A DNA stretch of 64,000 nucleotides from Sphingobium sp. TCM1 (GCF_001650725.1 NZ_LXVX01000034.1:248001-312000), one strand, 5' to 3'; shown: positions 17,573 to 27,600, counted from the first letter of the stretch. Numbers and translations are program-made. The notes: generated by a model from the letters alone, not told the origin.

Positions 17573-17887
17573 TGCAGCTGCTCCAGGGGCGATCTTGCAA
17601 GCTGTCGGGAAACGGCGATCATCACGTTTGTGGGAATAGGCATGAAACGTTCCTTTCTATTGGGAGAAGGAAAGCCATGTCCGGTCGCGGCATATTGTAA
17701 GTTTTTGTCTGTAAATTGGGACGGGCAAACTATGCTCCATTTTGGATCATTGCCAGACACCCCGCGAGGCTGGTGCGGCGCAACGGTCGGTCTTTGAAGG
17801 TCGAGCGCCATTCGAGCACCGGTGCGGCGACTTGATTTAGCCTGTCTTCTTCAGCCGGTAGGGCTCCGTTGCGCTACGATCGCTTAT
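17573..17887. other. Region between MarR-type gene and IS element
   Basis: Contains the possible 24-codon leader peptide of the MarR-type gene (17569-17643, minus strand; begins MPIPTNVMIAVSRQL). The rest up to the left end of the IS5-like element shows no gene. The five bases CTTAT at 17883-17887 repeat on the far side of the insertion sequence. Confidence 0.35.
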
Positions 17888-18992
17888 GAGACCTGTGCGC
17901 GGGTGGGCGTAGACAGGCGCGTTAATTGCTGATTCTATGGGCTTTCCAGGGAGGAGAGCGGCCGTGGCGCAGCGTTCGATTGGTCAGGAGCGGTTTGGGT
18001 TTTCAGGGTCCGAGCGCACGATGTCATCGCTGGATGCGCTTGTATCGCTGATTGATTGGCACACGGTCGCGGTTCTTCTCGAACCGCTTTATCCGGCCTC
18101 CAAAGGTGAGCCCGCTTGGCCGCCCTTGGCAATGTTCAAAGCGCTCCTGTTGTCGATCTGGTATGATCTGTCCGATGTGAAGCTGGCTGAGGCCCTAGAC
18201 GATCGGGCCTCGTTTCGTCGCTTCTGTGGGTTTTCCGCGAATGAGGCGACGCCAGAGCGTACCGCGTTTGTCAGATTCCGCCGATTGCTGGTCGCGCACC
18301 AACTTGACCGATCGCTGTTTGAAACCGTGACCATGCAGCTCAAGGCCAAGGCAGTGACGGTCAAGACCGGAACCTTGGTTGATGCCACCATCATAGCCTC
18401 AGCCAGTGAAGACGATGATGATGCGCGCTGGGTAAAACACAAGGGAAAGCGGGCCGTTCACGGCTTCAAGGCCCATGTTGGCGCCGATGCCGATACCGCG
18501 TTGGTCGAGGAAGTGTCGATCACATCGGCCAATATCAATGACGGCAAAGCAGGTCCCGATGCCTTGCCCGACAATCCCGGTGAGGTGTTTGCCGACAGCG
18601 CCTATCGCGGCAATCACTTTTGTGATGCCGTGCTGGCAAAGGGCGGCATTCCCCGGATCGTCGCCACCGGCATGTGGGGCCGCGACGAAGCTAAAACGCT
18701 CCGCAAGCTCCATGAATGGAATCAACCGATCCATCGCGTGCGCGCCCGCATCGAGAAGATCTTCGGGACGTGGAAGCGATGCTATGGCCTGCGCCGAATG
18801 CGATGGCGAGGTCTCGCCAAAGCCGCCATCCAAGTCCACCTCACCGCCATCGCCTACAACCTCAAGCGCACGATGAATATTCTCTCCGTTCCAGCATGAT
18901 ATCCCCTCCGACCGCAAAGCGCAGGCCGGATGGATAACTCGTCGAATATCTGCGCGATTACATAGCTCTACGCCCACCCGCGCACAGGTCTC
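17888..18992 (+). mobile_element. IS5-family insertion sequence, complete
   Basis: The element is 1105 bp. Its ends are perfect 26-bp inverted repeats (17888-17913 and 18967-18992; outermost GAGACCTGTGCGCGGGTGGG). The five bases CTTAT flank it directly on both sides (17883-17887, 18993-18997), all or part of which is a target duplication. One intact transposase gene fills it, so it looks recently active. Confidence 0.9.
17964..18899 (+). CDS. IS5-family DDE transposase
   Basis: The product is 311 aa. The N-terminal DUF772-like part (SLDALVSLIDWHTVAVLLEPLYP) is followed by a DDE domain: LVDATIIAS (first Asp), FADSAYRG (second Asp) and the RARIEKIFG region carrying the Glu. GTG at 17964 is chosen because GGGAGGAG lies 7 nt upstream; an ATG nine codons earlier is possible. 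Intact, no frameshift. Confidence 0.92.
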   Translation: MAQRSIGQERFGFSGSERTMSSLDALVSLIDWHTVAVLLEPLYPASKGEPAWPPLAMFKALLLSIWYDLSDVKLAEALDDRASFRRFCGFSANEATPERTAFVRFRRLLVAHQLDRSLFETVTMQLKAKAVTVKTGTLVDATIIASASEDDDDARWVKHKGKRAVHGFKAHVGADADTALVEEVSITSANINDGKAGPDALPDNPGEVFADSAYRGNHFCDAVLAKGGIPRIVATGMWGRDEAKTLRKLHEWNQPIHRVRARIEKIFGTWKRCYGLRRMRWRGLAKAAIQVHLTAIAYNLKRTMNILSVPA

Positions 18993-19081
18993 CTTATACC
19001 AAATCCCTTTGAGGCTGACTCATTGGGATTCCCAAGAGCAGATTTTTCTGATTCACCATCGCGAGCAGATGGAGGCTTGTG

Positions 19082-19630
19082 ATGGCGGCGTCGTTGGTTG
19101 TGCGAAGCGATTATTCAGGGTCAGACTTGCGAGCTTTTGCCCGGCGCAGCGATGATGCGCAGCAGGTGCGACGGCTTTTGGCGATGGCCTCGATCCTGGA
19201 TGGCGGCAGGCGGAGTGATGCGGCGAAGATTGGCGGTGTGACGCTCCAGATCGTGCGTGACTGGGTAATCCGCTTCAACGCCGAAGGCCCTGACGGGCTC
19301 AAATCGCGCAAAGCCCCCGGCAAGCCTTCAATCCTGGGCGATGAGCAGCGCCGGGCTCTGGCCGCGCAGGTGGAGGCAGGGCCGATCCCGTCCGCGCATG
19401 GTGTGGTTCGCTGGCGGCTTGTCGATCTGGCGCAATGGGTGTGGGACGAGTTTGGCCTGTCGATTTCCCCGCAATCGCTGAGCCGGGAGATGCGCGCCCT
19501 GGGCTACCGCAAGCTCTCGGCCCGCCCGCGTCACAACAGCCAAAAGACTGACGATATTGCCGATTTTAAAAAAACTTCGCCACCCGCCTTGCAAGCATCA
19601 CTGCAAGCTTGCCCCAAGGAACGCCCGTAG
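19082..19630 (+). CDS. IS630-family transposase, frame A (helix-turn-helix half)
   Basis: The product is 182 aa with N-terminal helix-turn-helix segments (VRRLLAMASILDGGRRSDAA, then KIGGVTLQIVRDWVIRF) that bind the terminal repeats. GGAGG lies 6 nt upstream of ATG 19082. Frame A ends without the catalytic residues; a -1 shift at the A7 run (19568-19574) joins it to frame B and gives a full transposase of about 350 aa. Confidence 0.88.
   Translation: MAASLVVRSDYSGSDLRAFARRSDDAQQVRRLLAMASILDGGRRSDAAKIGGVTLQIVRDWVIRFNAEGPDGLKSRKAPGKPSILGDEQRRALAAQVEAGPIPSAHGVVRWRLVDLAQWVWDEFGLSISPQSLSREMRALGYRKLSARPRHNSQKTDDIADFKKTSPPALQASLQACPKERP
19568..19574 (+). other. Programmed -1 frameshift site of the IS630-family transposase
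   Basis: Seven A residues follow GATTTT. In frame A the codons read AAA AAA ACT; slipping back one base gives AAA AAA AAC and continues NFATRLASITASLPQGTP into frame B. A short inverted repeat downstream (GCAAGC...GCTTGC near 19590-19612) could stimulate the shift. Such A-run shifts are typical of this family. Confidence 0.8.
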
Positions 19631-20142
19631 AATTGTGGTGGCAGGACGAGGCGCGGATCGGCCAGCAGACCAAATTGACCCGGCGCTGGGCCAAGCGCGG
19701 CACCCGGCCTTGCGCCCCAAGAGATCAGCGCCGATCCTCGGCCTGGATCTTCGGAGCGATCTGCCCGTTGGAGGGCAAGGCGGCAGGCATCGTCATGCCC
19801 GCCTGCAACAGCGAGGCGATGACGATGCACCTCGAGGAAATCGCCTTTCACGTCGCGCCGGGCGCACATGCCGTGGTCATTCTCGATCAGGCCGGATGGC
19901 ATGGATCGGCCGAACTGGTCATTCCGCCAAACATCACCCTGATGCCGCTGCCGCCACGATGTCCTGAACTCAACCCGGTCGAAAACATCTGGCAGTTCAT
20001 GCGCGACAACTGGCTCTCGAACCGCATCTTTAAATCTTACGACGATATCGTCGATCACTGCTGCTTCGCCTGGAACAAGCTCGTCGATCAGCCATGGCGC
20101 ATCATGTCCATCGGCATCCGCAAATGGGCACATGGGTTCTGA
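19609..20142 (+). CDS. IS630-family transposase, frame B (DDE catalytic half)
   Basis: The frame encodes the DDE domain: WQDEARIGQQ (first Asp), VILDQAGWHGS (second Asp) and LNPVENIWQFM (Glu). It is 177 aa from the listed start, but is probably made only as the fused A-B protein through the -1 shift. Undamaged. Confidence 0.88.
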   Translation: MPQGTPVELWWQDEARIGQQTKLTRRWAKRGTRPCAPRDQRRSSAWIFGAICPLEGKAAGIVMPACNSEAMTMHLEEIAFHVAPGAHAVVILDQAGWHGSAELVIPPNITLMPLPPRCPELNPVENIWQFMRDNWLSNRIFKSYDDIVDHCCFAWNKLVDQPWRIMSIGIRKWAHGF

Positions 20143-20187
20143 TTAATGGGGTTTGGTATTAACCCAAGCGGTTATAGTTGCCGCGGT

Positions 20188-20834
20188 ATGACGGTGTGCG
20201 GGGAGCTTGAATTGGTCGAGATCGATCGAGTGATGTGCGAGATGGCCAGCCGGCGTCCGGTCTTCTGCTCGGAAGCTGATTTCCAGCATGAGCTGGCCAT
20301 GGAGTTGCGCGCGCGAGACCCGCACCGGCAGATCAGACTCGAATATCCGCTTGGCAATTACCTGCGCGGTGCGATCGATCTTCTTCTTCTCGGGAAGCGA
20401 CGCTTCGCTCTGGAACTGAAATATCTCTGCAAGGGCTTCGTCGCAGACGTGAACGGAGAGCGCTTCACCCTTCGGCAGCAAAGCGCTCACGACATCCGAC
20501 GCCACGACGTCTGCAAGGATGTCGCGCGAATGGAGGCCTTCGTGGGTCGAACGGGCCACGACGCCGCGGTTCTGGTCCTTTCGAACGACCCCGCCTACTG
20601 GCAGCCCCGCCGGCGCGGCGGCACGGTCGATGCAGCTTTCGATATCGCCGACGCGAGGGAACTCGCCGGAACCCTGCAGTGGGGCGACAAGGCGGCGCAG
20701 GAACGATAAGTGGTCGCGACGTGCCGCTGCAACTGACTGGCCGGTATCCGCTCGCGTGGCGCGACTATTCCAATCTGGGCGTGTCGGCCGGCAGGTTCCG
20801 CTATCTGTGGATACCTGTCTCGGCTGCGGTTTAG
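20188..20834 (+). pseudogene. PD-(D/E)XK nuclease-like protein, frameshifted near its end
   Basis: The first frame encodes a protein with RPVFCSEADFQHELAMEL, then IRLEYPLGNYLRGAIDLLLL and FALELKY, a D...ELK pattern typical of PD-(D/E)XK nucleases. It hits a stop at 20707-20709. The other frame continues with SGRDVPLQLTGRYPLAWRDYSN and ends at 20834, which reads as the natural C-terminus of the same family. One base appears to be missing near 20690-20709. The IS630-like element sits just upstream and may have removed its promoter. Intact full length would be about 215 aa. A sequencing deletion is an alternative. Confidence 0.65.
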
Positions 20835-20880
20835 GGGCTCGCCGGGAGCCTCTCGATCCTGATCGCGGCGAACCCCTCAC

Positions 20881-20898
20881 GGGAGGGGAGGGAGCGGG
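20881..20898 (+). promoter_or_regulatory. G-rich leader tract upstream of the primase gene
   Basis: GGGAGGGGAGGGAGCGGG lies in the 200-nt gap before the primase-like gene, 154 nt from its start. It belongs to a family of eight similar tracts in this window. Function unknown; the four G-runs could fold as a G-quadruplex. Confidence 0.5.
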
Positions 20899-21034
20899 GA
20901 GTTGCCGGATGATTTCAGGATCGCACCGGACCTGAGATCGCCAGCACCCGCCCGAACAGCCGGTCCTGGCACCCCTGCGCCGACCACGCGCTCAGGGGGC
21001 CGGAGCGGGCCGGGCCAACCGCTCGGATTGTCCC

Positions 21035-21970
21035 ATGGCGCGAACCAGCAACCGAAATCCGGAATTGGAGGCAATCGGCTCCGATATCGTCAAACGCCTC
21101 GGGGGCACGTGGAGGCCTGGCGGCGCGATGTGTCGGTGCCCCGCCCATAAGGACAACAGCCCGAGCCTGTCGGTGCGCGTCGGAGACAGCGCGCTCCTCT
21201 TCAAATGCTTCGCCGGCTGCGACACGCGCGACGTCATTCACGAGATTCTCCGCCTCGAGGAAAAGGCCCTCCTCAATGTCGAGAGCGCCGCCAATGCGCC
21301 CGCGAGCATGGGAACCGACTTGTGGCGCCGCCAGATCGCGCAACGCGTCTGGGATGAGGCTCGGCCGCTTAGCGGAACGCCGGCAGAACTCTATCTGCGC
21401 CGGCGCCGGATCGCGATCCTGCCGCGTTCGCTGCGCTTCCATCCCCGCACGCCGCTCGGGCAGGGCAACGACGTGGACTTCCGGCCCGCGATGATCGCCG
21501 CCCTGCACGACGGTGGCTTTCACCGGGAAGGTCGCTTCATCGCGATCCAGCGCACTTTCTTCGAGCGCGACGATGCGCGCCGTGCGCGCGACCTCGCCGA
21601 CCCGCGAATGACGCTCGGGCGGCCCGAGCGCGCCGCCGTGATGCTCGCCCCCGCGACATCGGTTCTCGGCCTTGCCGAAGGGGTGGAGACGGCGATCTCG
21701 GCGATGATGCTATTCGGGATTCCCGTATGGGCGACGCTCGGCGCCGAACGCCTGCACCAGATCGCTATTCCCGAATATGTGACGCGGCTTATCCTCTTCC
21801 CGGACAATGACATCGCGGGAGAGATCGGCGCAGCGAACGCGCTTGAGACCTATGCCATGCCGGGTCGCGACATTGCCATCGAGTTCCCGCCGTCGGGCTC
21901 CAAGGACTGGAACGACCTCCTTCGCGAGGGAGGGGAGGGAGTGAGGGATTGGTGGCGGCAAGTGGCCTGA
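21035..21970 (+). CDS. Primase-like protein with CHC2 zinc finger and Toprim domain
   Basis: The product is 311 aa. The N-terminal zinc finger has Cys33, Cys35, His38, Cys58 and Cys62 (MCRCPAHKD ... FKCFAGC). The middle is a DUF7146-like linker. The C-terminal Toprim domain shows the Glu (GLAEGVETAIS) and a DxD (LFPDNDIAG). This arrangement is found in plasmid and phage primases; it may prime synthesis on the transferred strand or during element replication. An upstream G-rich tract and a second one at its own 3' end mark this gene. Confidence 0.85.
   Translation: MARTSNRNPELEAIGSDIVKRLGGTWRPGGAMCRCPAHKDNSPSLSVRVGDSALLFKCFAGCDTRDVIHEILRLEEKALLNVESAANAPASMGTDLWRRQIAQRVWDEARPLSGTPAELYLRRRRIAILPRSLRFHPRTPLGQGNDVDFRPAMIAALHDGGFHREGRFIAIQRTFFERDDARRARDLADPRMTLGRPERAAVMLAPATSVLGLAEGVETAISAMMLFGIPVWATLGAERLHQIAIPEYVTRLILFPDNDIAGEIGAANALETYAMPGRDIAIEFPPSGSKDWNDLLREGGEGVRDWWRQVA
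21927..21947 (+). promoter_or_regulatory. G-rich tract upstream of parB (inside the primase 3' end)
   Basis: GAGGGAGGGGAGGGAGTGAG (21927-21946) begins 77 nt before the parB start and overlaps the last codons of the primase gene. It matches the recurring tract seen ahead of other backbone genes. Confidence 0.45.
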
Positions 21971-22004
21971 TCGTCAGGCTGTCCCCGCCAGGAGACAATC
22001 CGAG

Positions 22005-23996
22005 ATGACCCAACTTCCCATCCTTGTTGCCGCGGCGAACCTTACCAAGTCGCCGAGCAACGTCCGCACTGTCACCGACGCGGTCGCCGACGCGCAGCTC
22101 GAGGCCAACATCGCTGCCAAGGGCGTACGGCAAAACCTCATCGGCGTGCCCGTTTCGCGCAAGAAGGGCCATTACCGCATCATCGCAGGCGGCCGCCGCC
22201 TCGACGCCGTTCACCGGCTGATCGACAAAGGCGTCTTCGGCAACGATTATCAGCTTGCGGTTCTCGTCCTCGGCAATGCCAAGGATGCGATCGAGACCAG
22301 CCTCGAGGAGAATTTCTTCAATCTCACGATGAATCCGGCCGACACCTGCCGGGCCTTCCAGGATATCATTGAGACCGAAGGCAAGACCCCCGAGGATGTC
22401 GCCAAGCGCTTTGGCCTCACCGAGCGGTTCGTGCGCAGCCGGCTTCGCCTTGCCGATCTCGCCGATCCGATCTTCGAGGCCCTGCGCAACGGCGAGATCA
22501 CGCTCAACGTGGCTGTCGCCTATGCCAGCAGCAGTGACCGGACCCGCCAGGCCGAGACCTTCGAACTGCTCAAGGACGGCTATTACCGAGCCAACGTCAA
22601 CGAGATCCGGCGCCAGCTCGCCGAAGACACCTATGTCGGCAACGATCCCAAGGCTCTGCTGGTCGGACGCGCCGCCTATATCGAAGCGGGCGGCCGGGTC
22701 GACCTCGATCTCTTCACCGACTCGACTACTGAACGCTGGATCGACGGCGATATCCTCAACCGTCTCGTGGCCGACAAGATGGCCGCGGCTGCCGAGACCA
22801 TGCGGGAGCGCGAGGGTTTCGCCGAAGTCCGTGTTCTCCCGTCCACCCATGTCACCTACAATGACACCTGGGATCTGCGTCCGCTCAAGGGTGAGACGCC
22901 GTCGCTAACGGACGAGCAGCAGGCCCGGCTCGAACAGATCGAAGTCGAACTCGAGGCGGCCAACGAAGCCTATGAGGAGGCCGACGAAGACGATGCGGCC
23001 GAACTCGCCAACCGAGTGGAAACGCTCGAAGCGGAATATCGCGCTATCGAGAAGCCTGTCCCGGTCCTGACCGACGAGCAGAAGGCCGGCGCGCTCGCCT
23101 ATGTCGTCATCGGCCATGACGGTGAGCCGCGCCTGCACGAGCAGCTTTATGTCGCGCCCGTCGAACAGGACGAGACCGACGGAACGGACGACGATGCCGA
23201 CAACGACGACGTCGGCGAGGATGTGGTCACCACGTCGGGCAAGCCTTCCTACAGCCAGCGGCTGTCCCAGGAACTGGCCGAGATGAAGAGCGAGCTGGTC
23301 CGGGTCCATATCGCCAGCGATCCGGCCTTCGCGCTGGACCTCGGCACCTTCTGGATGGTCGACAAGGCCACGCGCAAATATGGCGGCACGGACCTCGCGA
23401 CCGAACTGAAGGCCGACAAGCCCTGGTCCGCGCTCACCGGCTTCCAGAGCGGCACGCAGGCGGCCGAGGAATGGGGCAAGATCGACGAAGCGCTCGATCG
23501 CAGCTGGATCGAGGCCGGTGACGCCTGCGCGCGCTACGATGCCTTCTGCGCTCTCCCGGATGAGGCGCGGGCGGCATGGCTGGCCTGGGCGGTTGCCCGC
23601 ACGCTTCACGCGGTCGTCGCCGGTCGTGATGGCGAGGAGTTCATCGATCACCTCGGAACGAAGCTTGAGATCGATGTCGCGGCCTGGTGGCGGCCGACCG
23701 CGAACAACTATTTCGATCGCCTGAGCAGCAAGGCCGCGATCCTCGCCCATCTCGAAGAGATCGGCGGCAAGGAGCTGTCGAGCCGCTACGGCGCATCGAA
23801 GAAGCATGAGCTTGCGACCTCGGCCGAAAAGATCTTCGCCGGCAGCGTACCGATCGAGGCCGAACTGAGGCAGGCAGCTCTCGCCTGGGTGCCGGACGTC
23901 ATGCGGTTCACCCGGCCTGACGTCCAGATCGAAGTGGAACCCGCGAACGACCTGGCCGCGCCGGACGGCGAGGGCGAACTGCCTCAGGCCGCCTGA
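22005..23996 (+). CDS. Long ParB-family protein
   Basis: The product is 663 aa, about twice the length of chromosomal ParB. The N-terminal ParB/sulfiredoxin-like domain (about residues 10-115; KGVRQNLIGVPVSR, then YRIIAGGRRLDAVHRLI) includes the CTP-binding GGRR-type motif. A helix-turn-helix follows (TPEDVAKRFGLTERFVRSRL). The middle is acidic and coiled (EEADEDDAAELANRVETLE), and a long C-terminal domain is of unknown role. Proteins of this type on alphaproteobacterial elements may act in partition or regulation. No parA is next to it. AGGAGA precedes the start; a strong terminator follows. Confidence 0.85.
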   Translation: MTQLPILVAAANLTKSPSNVRTVTDAVADAQLEANIAAKGVRQNLIGVPVSRKKGHYRIIAGGRRLDAVHRLIDKGVFGNDYQLAVLVLGNAKDAIETSLEENFFNLTMNPADTCRAFQDIIETEGKTPEDVAKRFGLTERFVRSRLRLADLADPIFEALRNGEITLNVAVAYASSSDRTRQAETFELLKDGYYRANVNEIRRQLAEDTYVGNDPKALLVGRAAYIEAGGRVDLDLFTDSTTERWIDGDILNRLVADKMAAAAETMREREGFAEVRVLPSTHVTYNDTWDLRPLKGETPSLTDEQQARLEQIEVELEAANEAYEEADEDDAAELANRVETLEAEYRAIEKPVPVLTDEQKAGALAYVVIGHDGEPRLHEQLYVAPVEQDETDGTDDDADNDDVGEDVVTTSGKPSYSQRLSQELAEMKSELVRVHIASDPAFALDLGTFWMVDKATRKYGGTDLATELKADKPWSALTGFQSGTQAAEEWGKIDEALDRSWIEAGDACARYDAFCALPDEARAAWLAWAVARTLHAVVAGRDGEEFIDHLGTKLEIDVAAWWRPTANNYFDRLSSKAAILAHLEEIGGKELSSRYGASKKHELATSAEKIFAGSVPIEAELRQAALAWVPDVMRFTRPDVQIEVEPANDLAAPDGEGELPQAA

Positions 23997-24013
23997 TTTG
24001 ACCTGAAACCTCC

Positions 24014-24044
24014 GGGGCCGTGACGACGCGTCGCGGCCCCCATT
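24014..24044 (+). terminator. Rho-independent-type terminator after parB
   Basis: GGGGCCGTGACG and CGTCGCGGCCCC form a 12-bp stem (one mismatch/wobble) with a 3-nt loop, followed by CATTTTCC. It starts 18 nt after the parB stop. Confidence 0.75.
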
Positions 24045-24097
24045 TTCCCTTTGCGGACCACGATATTTCGGGGTTCCGCTTCATCGGGAGGCACCCC

Positions 24098-24487
24098 TTG
24101 GCCGACATCACCCAATTGCCCATCATGACCGCGAGCGATGCCGAGGCGATCGGCTTCGCTCGCTTCAATGACGTGCCCACTTTGCCGATCGACATTCCGG
24201 ACGGCAATTTCACGATTACTGCCCGTACCTCCGACGGGCGCCGGATCACCTTCTTCTTCGGCGAGTATCGGCGCGGGGCGCCGCCGAGCTTCATCGATAT
24301 CCAATATCACGACAATGGCACGGCGATCGCCAACGCCAATGGTGGCCTGTCACCGACGTTCGACGTGCTGACCATCGGACGCGGTGGACACCATGCCTAT
24401 GACAGCCGGAAGCATTCGGCGGACGAGAAGCCGTCAATCGCGGTGATCCTCCTGGGCTCGCTAACCACTGGTGACACACCCGCCTAA
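24098..24487 (+). CDS. Hypothetical protein, 129 aa
   Basis: TTG 24098 is the best start: GGGAGG lies 6 nt upstream, and the longer frame would begin inside the terminator stem at 24020. ATG 24125 is an alternative. The product has a beta-rich look (FTITARTSDGRRITFFFGEY) and no recognised domain. It stands alone between two terminators, so it is a single-gene unit. Confidence 0.6.
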   Translation: MADITQLPIMTASDAEAIGFARFNDVPTLPIDIPDGNFTITARTSDGRRITFFFGEYRRGAPPSFIDIQYHDNGTAIANANGGLSPTFDVLTIGRGGHHAYDSRKHSADEKPSIAVILLGSLTTGDTPA

Positions 24488-24510
24488 CCCGGACCGAAAT
24501 CTCCACCTTC

Positions 24511-24544
24511 ATAGGGCCTGGCTTCGCGCCACGGCCCTATTTTT
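24511..24544 (+). terminator. Strong terminator after the 129-aa gene
   Basis: ATAGGGCC and GGCCCTAT form a perfect outer stem, with TGGC/GCCA as inner stem, followed by TTTT. It isolates the 129-aa gene from the helicase-methylase gene. Confidence 0.85.
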
Positions 24545-24561
24545 GTGCCCGTCAGCCGCAT

Positions 24562-24579
24562 GGGAGGGAAGGGGGAGGG
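24562..24579 (+). promoter_or_regulatory. G-rich leader tract upstream of the helicase-methylase gene
   Basis: GGGAGGGAAGGGGGAGGG lies 62 nt before the start codon and just after the preceding terminator, so it is within or next to the promoter/5' UTR. It is the same tract as at 33243 and 36414. Confidence 0.55.
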
Positions 24580-24623
24580 AATTGGCGGGCCGCGATGGTC
24601 CAGACCCAGATCGGAGTTCCGCC

Positions 24624-27600
24624 ATGTCTCTTCCTCTGCTCGCGCTCGCCCATCCTGACGAGCCGGAAAACCACAAGACCGCTCATCTGCACTCGGTTGC
24701 GATGCGCCTCGCCGAACTACTCGGCCGCGGTCAGCCGGTCCGACGCCAGGACCTGAAACGCCTCATGGAAGAAGCCTTCTCGACGTCCGACGCGACTGGC
24801 GCCTGGTCGATGCGCGACGCTTATGACGCGCTCGAAGCCGCCCAGGTCCTGATGCTGAATTCACCCTCAGGCGCGGCCCGCCTTGACATCGCCGGCCATG
24901 ATGCGTTCGCCGCGCTTCGCCGGTTCGAGCGCGCGCTGCCGACCCAGACCTATCGCAGCGAGCATCAGGTGGAGATGCAGCAGTTCAGCACGCCGATTTC
25001 GCTCGCCTGGCTCGCCGCGCAGGCGGCAAGGATCGGCAAGGACGACCATGCCCTGGAGCCGTCCGCCGGCACCGGCATGCTAGCCGTCCATGCACTTCAC
25101 GTCGGCGCCGGCCTGACTCTCAACGAGCGCGACCCGGGACGCGCGTCATTGCTGGGCCGGCTTCTCGGCCAGGCCGTCACGAGGCACGACGCCGAGTTCA
25201 TCCACGATCTGCTCCCCGGATCGGTGGCGCCGACCGTCGTGCTGATGAACCCGCCCTTCAGCCGCAGCGACGGGCGCGGCAACGACCGCTTCGCCGGCGC
25301 GCGGCATTTGCGGTCCGCGCTGCTGCGTCTCGCACCGGGCGGTCGCTGCGTCGCGATCATGCCGCCGAGCTTTGCTGCCGACGGCGCGGCTGCCAACGGT
25401 TACACGATGGTCTGCGAGACGGTGATGCCGCGCTTCGAGATGACCATCCTCGGCAATCCCTATGCCAAGCATGGCACCAGCATCGCGATCCGCCTGGTCG
25501 TTTTCGACAAGGGATGGACCGGCGCCACCGACCGCCACACTGCGCAAACGATCGACGAGGCGGCCGCACTGGTGAGCGGCATTCCGCCACGGCTCGCGTT
25601 CCCCGACCCTGAGCCGCCGGCACCCGCCGTCGTTCCGCTCAGGCCACGCAAGCCGACCCTGCCGTCGCCGTCTGCGATCTTCGGCGGGCTGCAGAGGCGC
25701 GTGCTGGTCAAGCCCGAGCGGATCGCGGCGGACAGCAGCGCCAGGCCGCTCACCTATGCGATCCGCGACACGCCGCTGCCCCCGGGCGATCCGGTCGGCC
25801 ATTATGCGCCTTGGCGGCCGGCCCGGATCGAGATCGATAGCGCCAGACCCCACCCCGATCAGCTTGTGGAATCCGTTGCCATGGCGTCGGTCCTGCCGCC
25901 CGCGCCGAGCTATCGTCCGATGCTGCAGGACCATGCGCTCGCGGCGCTGTCCGACGCCCAGCTGGAAACGATCATCCATGCCGGCGAAGCCTGCGAGCGC
26001 GATCTGCCCGGGACCTTTGCGCCCAACAAGGCCGGGGATCAGCTCCATGAGGACCCCGAAGGCGCCGTCTATCGAACCGGCTTCTTCATCGCCGACGGCA
26101 CCGGCGTCGGGAAGGGACGCGAAGGCGCCGGCATCATCCTCGACCAGTGGAACCGTGGCCGCCGCCGCGCGATCTGGATTTCCCGTAGCTCGGCCCTGAT
26201 CGAGGACGCGCGCCGGGACTGGAGCGCGCTCGGCGGGGTGCCGATCGACATCCAGCCGCTCGATGCCTTTCCGCTTGGCGCGCCTGTCGCGATGGACAGC
26301 GGCATCCTGTTCCTGACCTACGCCACCTTGCGCTCCCAGCGCCACGACCGTGCCTCGCGCCTCCAGCAGTTGCTCGACTGGGCCGGCCCTGATTTCGAGG
26401 GCGTCATACTGCTCGATGAATCGCATGCCCTCGGCAATGCCGCCGGCACAGAGACAGAGTTCGGCGCGGCCAAGGGATCCGAACAGGGCCTCGCCGGCGT
26501 TCGCCTGCAGATCGCGTTGCCCCGGGCCCGCATCATCTATGTTTCGGCCACCGGTGCGACCAAGCCGGAAAATCTGAGCTACACCGCGCGCCTCGGCTTG
26601 TGGGGACCAGGGACCGCCTTCCAGGATCGCGACGCCTTCCTCTCCGCGATGGAAGAAGGCGGGATCGCCGCGATGGAGATTGTGGCGCGCGACACCAAGG
26701 CCATGGGTCTTTATACGGCTAGAGCCCTGAGCTTCGCCGGCGTCGAATATGACCCGCTCGAGCACAGGCTCACGCCAGCCCAGATCGAGATTTACGACGC
26801 CTATGCGGACGCGTGGGCGGTCGTGCATCGCAACCTGACCGCCGCGCTCGAGGCCGCCAATATCGTCGACCGGGCCTCGGGCCGGACGCTCAACGCCATG
26901 GCCAAGGGCTCGGCACTCAGCCGGTTCGAAAGCTCGAAGCAACGCTTCTGGTCAGCGCTTCTGATCTCCATGAAGATGCCGACTGTCTTCGAGGCGATCG
27001 AGGCAGAAGTCGCTGCCGGTAATGTTGCCGTCGTCCAGCTGGTCAGCACGGCCGAAGCGATCCTCGATCGGCGGCTTGCGGAGCTTTCCCCCGAGGAACG
27101 CGCCCATCTGGATTTGGAGCTTTCTCCCCGAGCGACCCTCATCGACTATCTCAAGAATGCCTTCCCGACCCAGCAGATGCGCGTGTTTGCGGCGAGCGAC
27201 GGTTCGCTTCGATCCGAGCCCATGCGTGACGAAGCTGGCGCTATGGTCGAGTGCGTCGAGGCTATCGCGACCCGTGACGCGCTGATCGAGGAGCTTTGCG
27301 CGATGCCGCCGGTCCCGGCCGCCCTCGACGCATTGCTCGCCCACTTCGGAACCGCCAGGGTCGCCGAGGTCACCGGTCGGTCGCGTCGCATCCTGAGCGG
27401 CAGCGACGGCTGCCAGAAGCTCGAACGTCGCGGCGCGCGCGCTAACATCGCCGAGACCCAGGCGTTCATGGACGGACGCAAGCCGATCCTCGTGTTTTCC
27501 GACGCCGGCGGCACAGGGCGATCCTACCATGCCGATCTCAGCTGCCGAACCGCCGACAAGCGCCGTGTCCATTTCCTGCTGGAGCCGGGCTGGCGCGCCG

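Larger units (their letters stand above)
18999..20156 (+). mobile_element. IS630-family insertion sequence
   Basis: The element is about 1158 bp, from CCAAATCCC on the left to GGGGTTTGG on the right (imperfect inverted repeats), flanked by TA dinucleotides (18997-18998, 20157-20158), the family's target. It has two overlapping transposase frames joined by a slippery A-run. Its left flank directly abuts the CTTAT repeat of the IS5-like element, so one element landed at the other's edge. Confidence 0.85.

Noticed and set aside
21789..22850. Long minus-strand frame over the primase/parB junction
   Set aside because: It covers the parB start and ribosome site and has shadow-type composition.
24020..24097. 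GTG start for the 129-aa protein
   Set aside because: It lies inside the terminator stem after parB; TTG 24098 has a proper ribosome site.
24471..24623. GTG start for the helicase-methylase
   Set aside because: It overlaps the upstream gene end and the terminator at 24511-24544; ATG 24624 has a ribosome site.
25146..26942. Long minus-strand frame of about 600 codons inside the helicase-methylase gene
   Set aside because: It mirrors a GC-rich coding region and has no recognisable domains.
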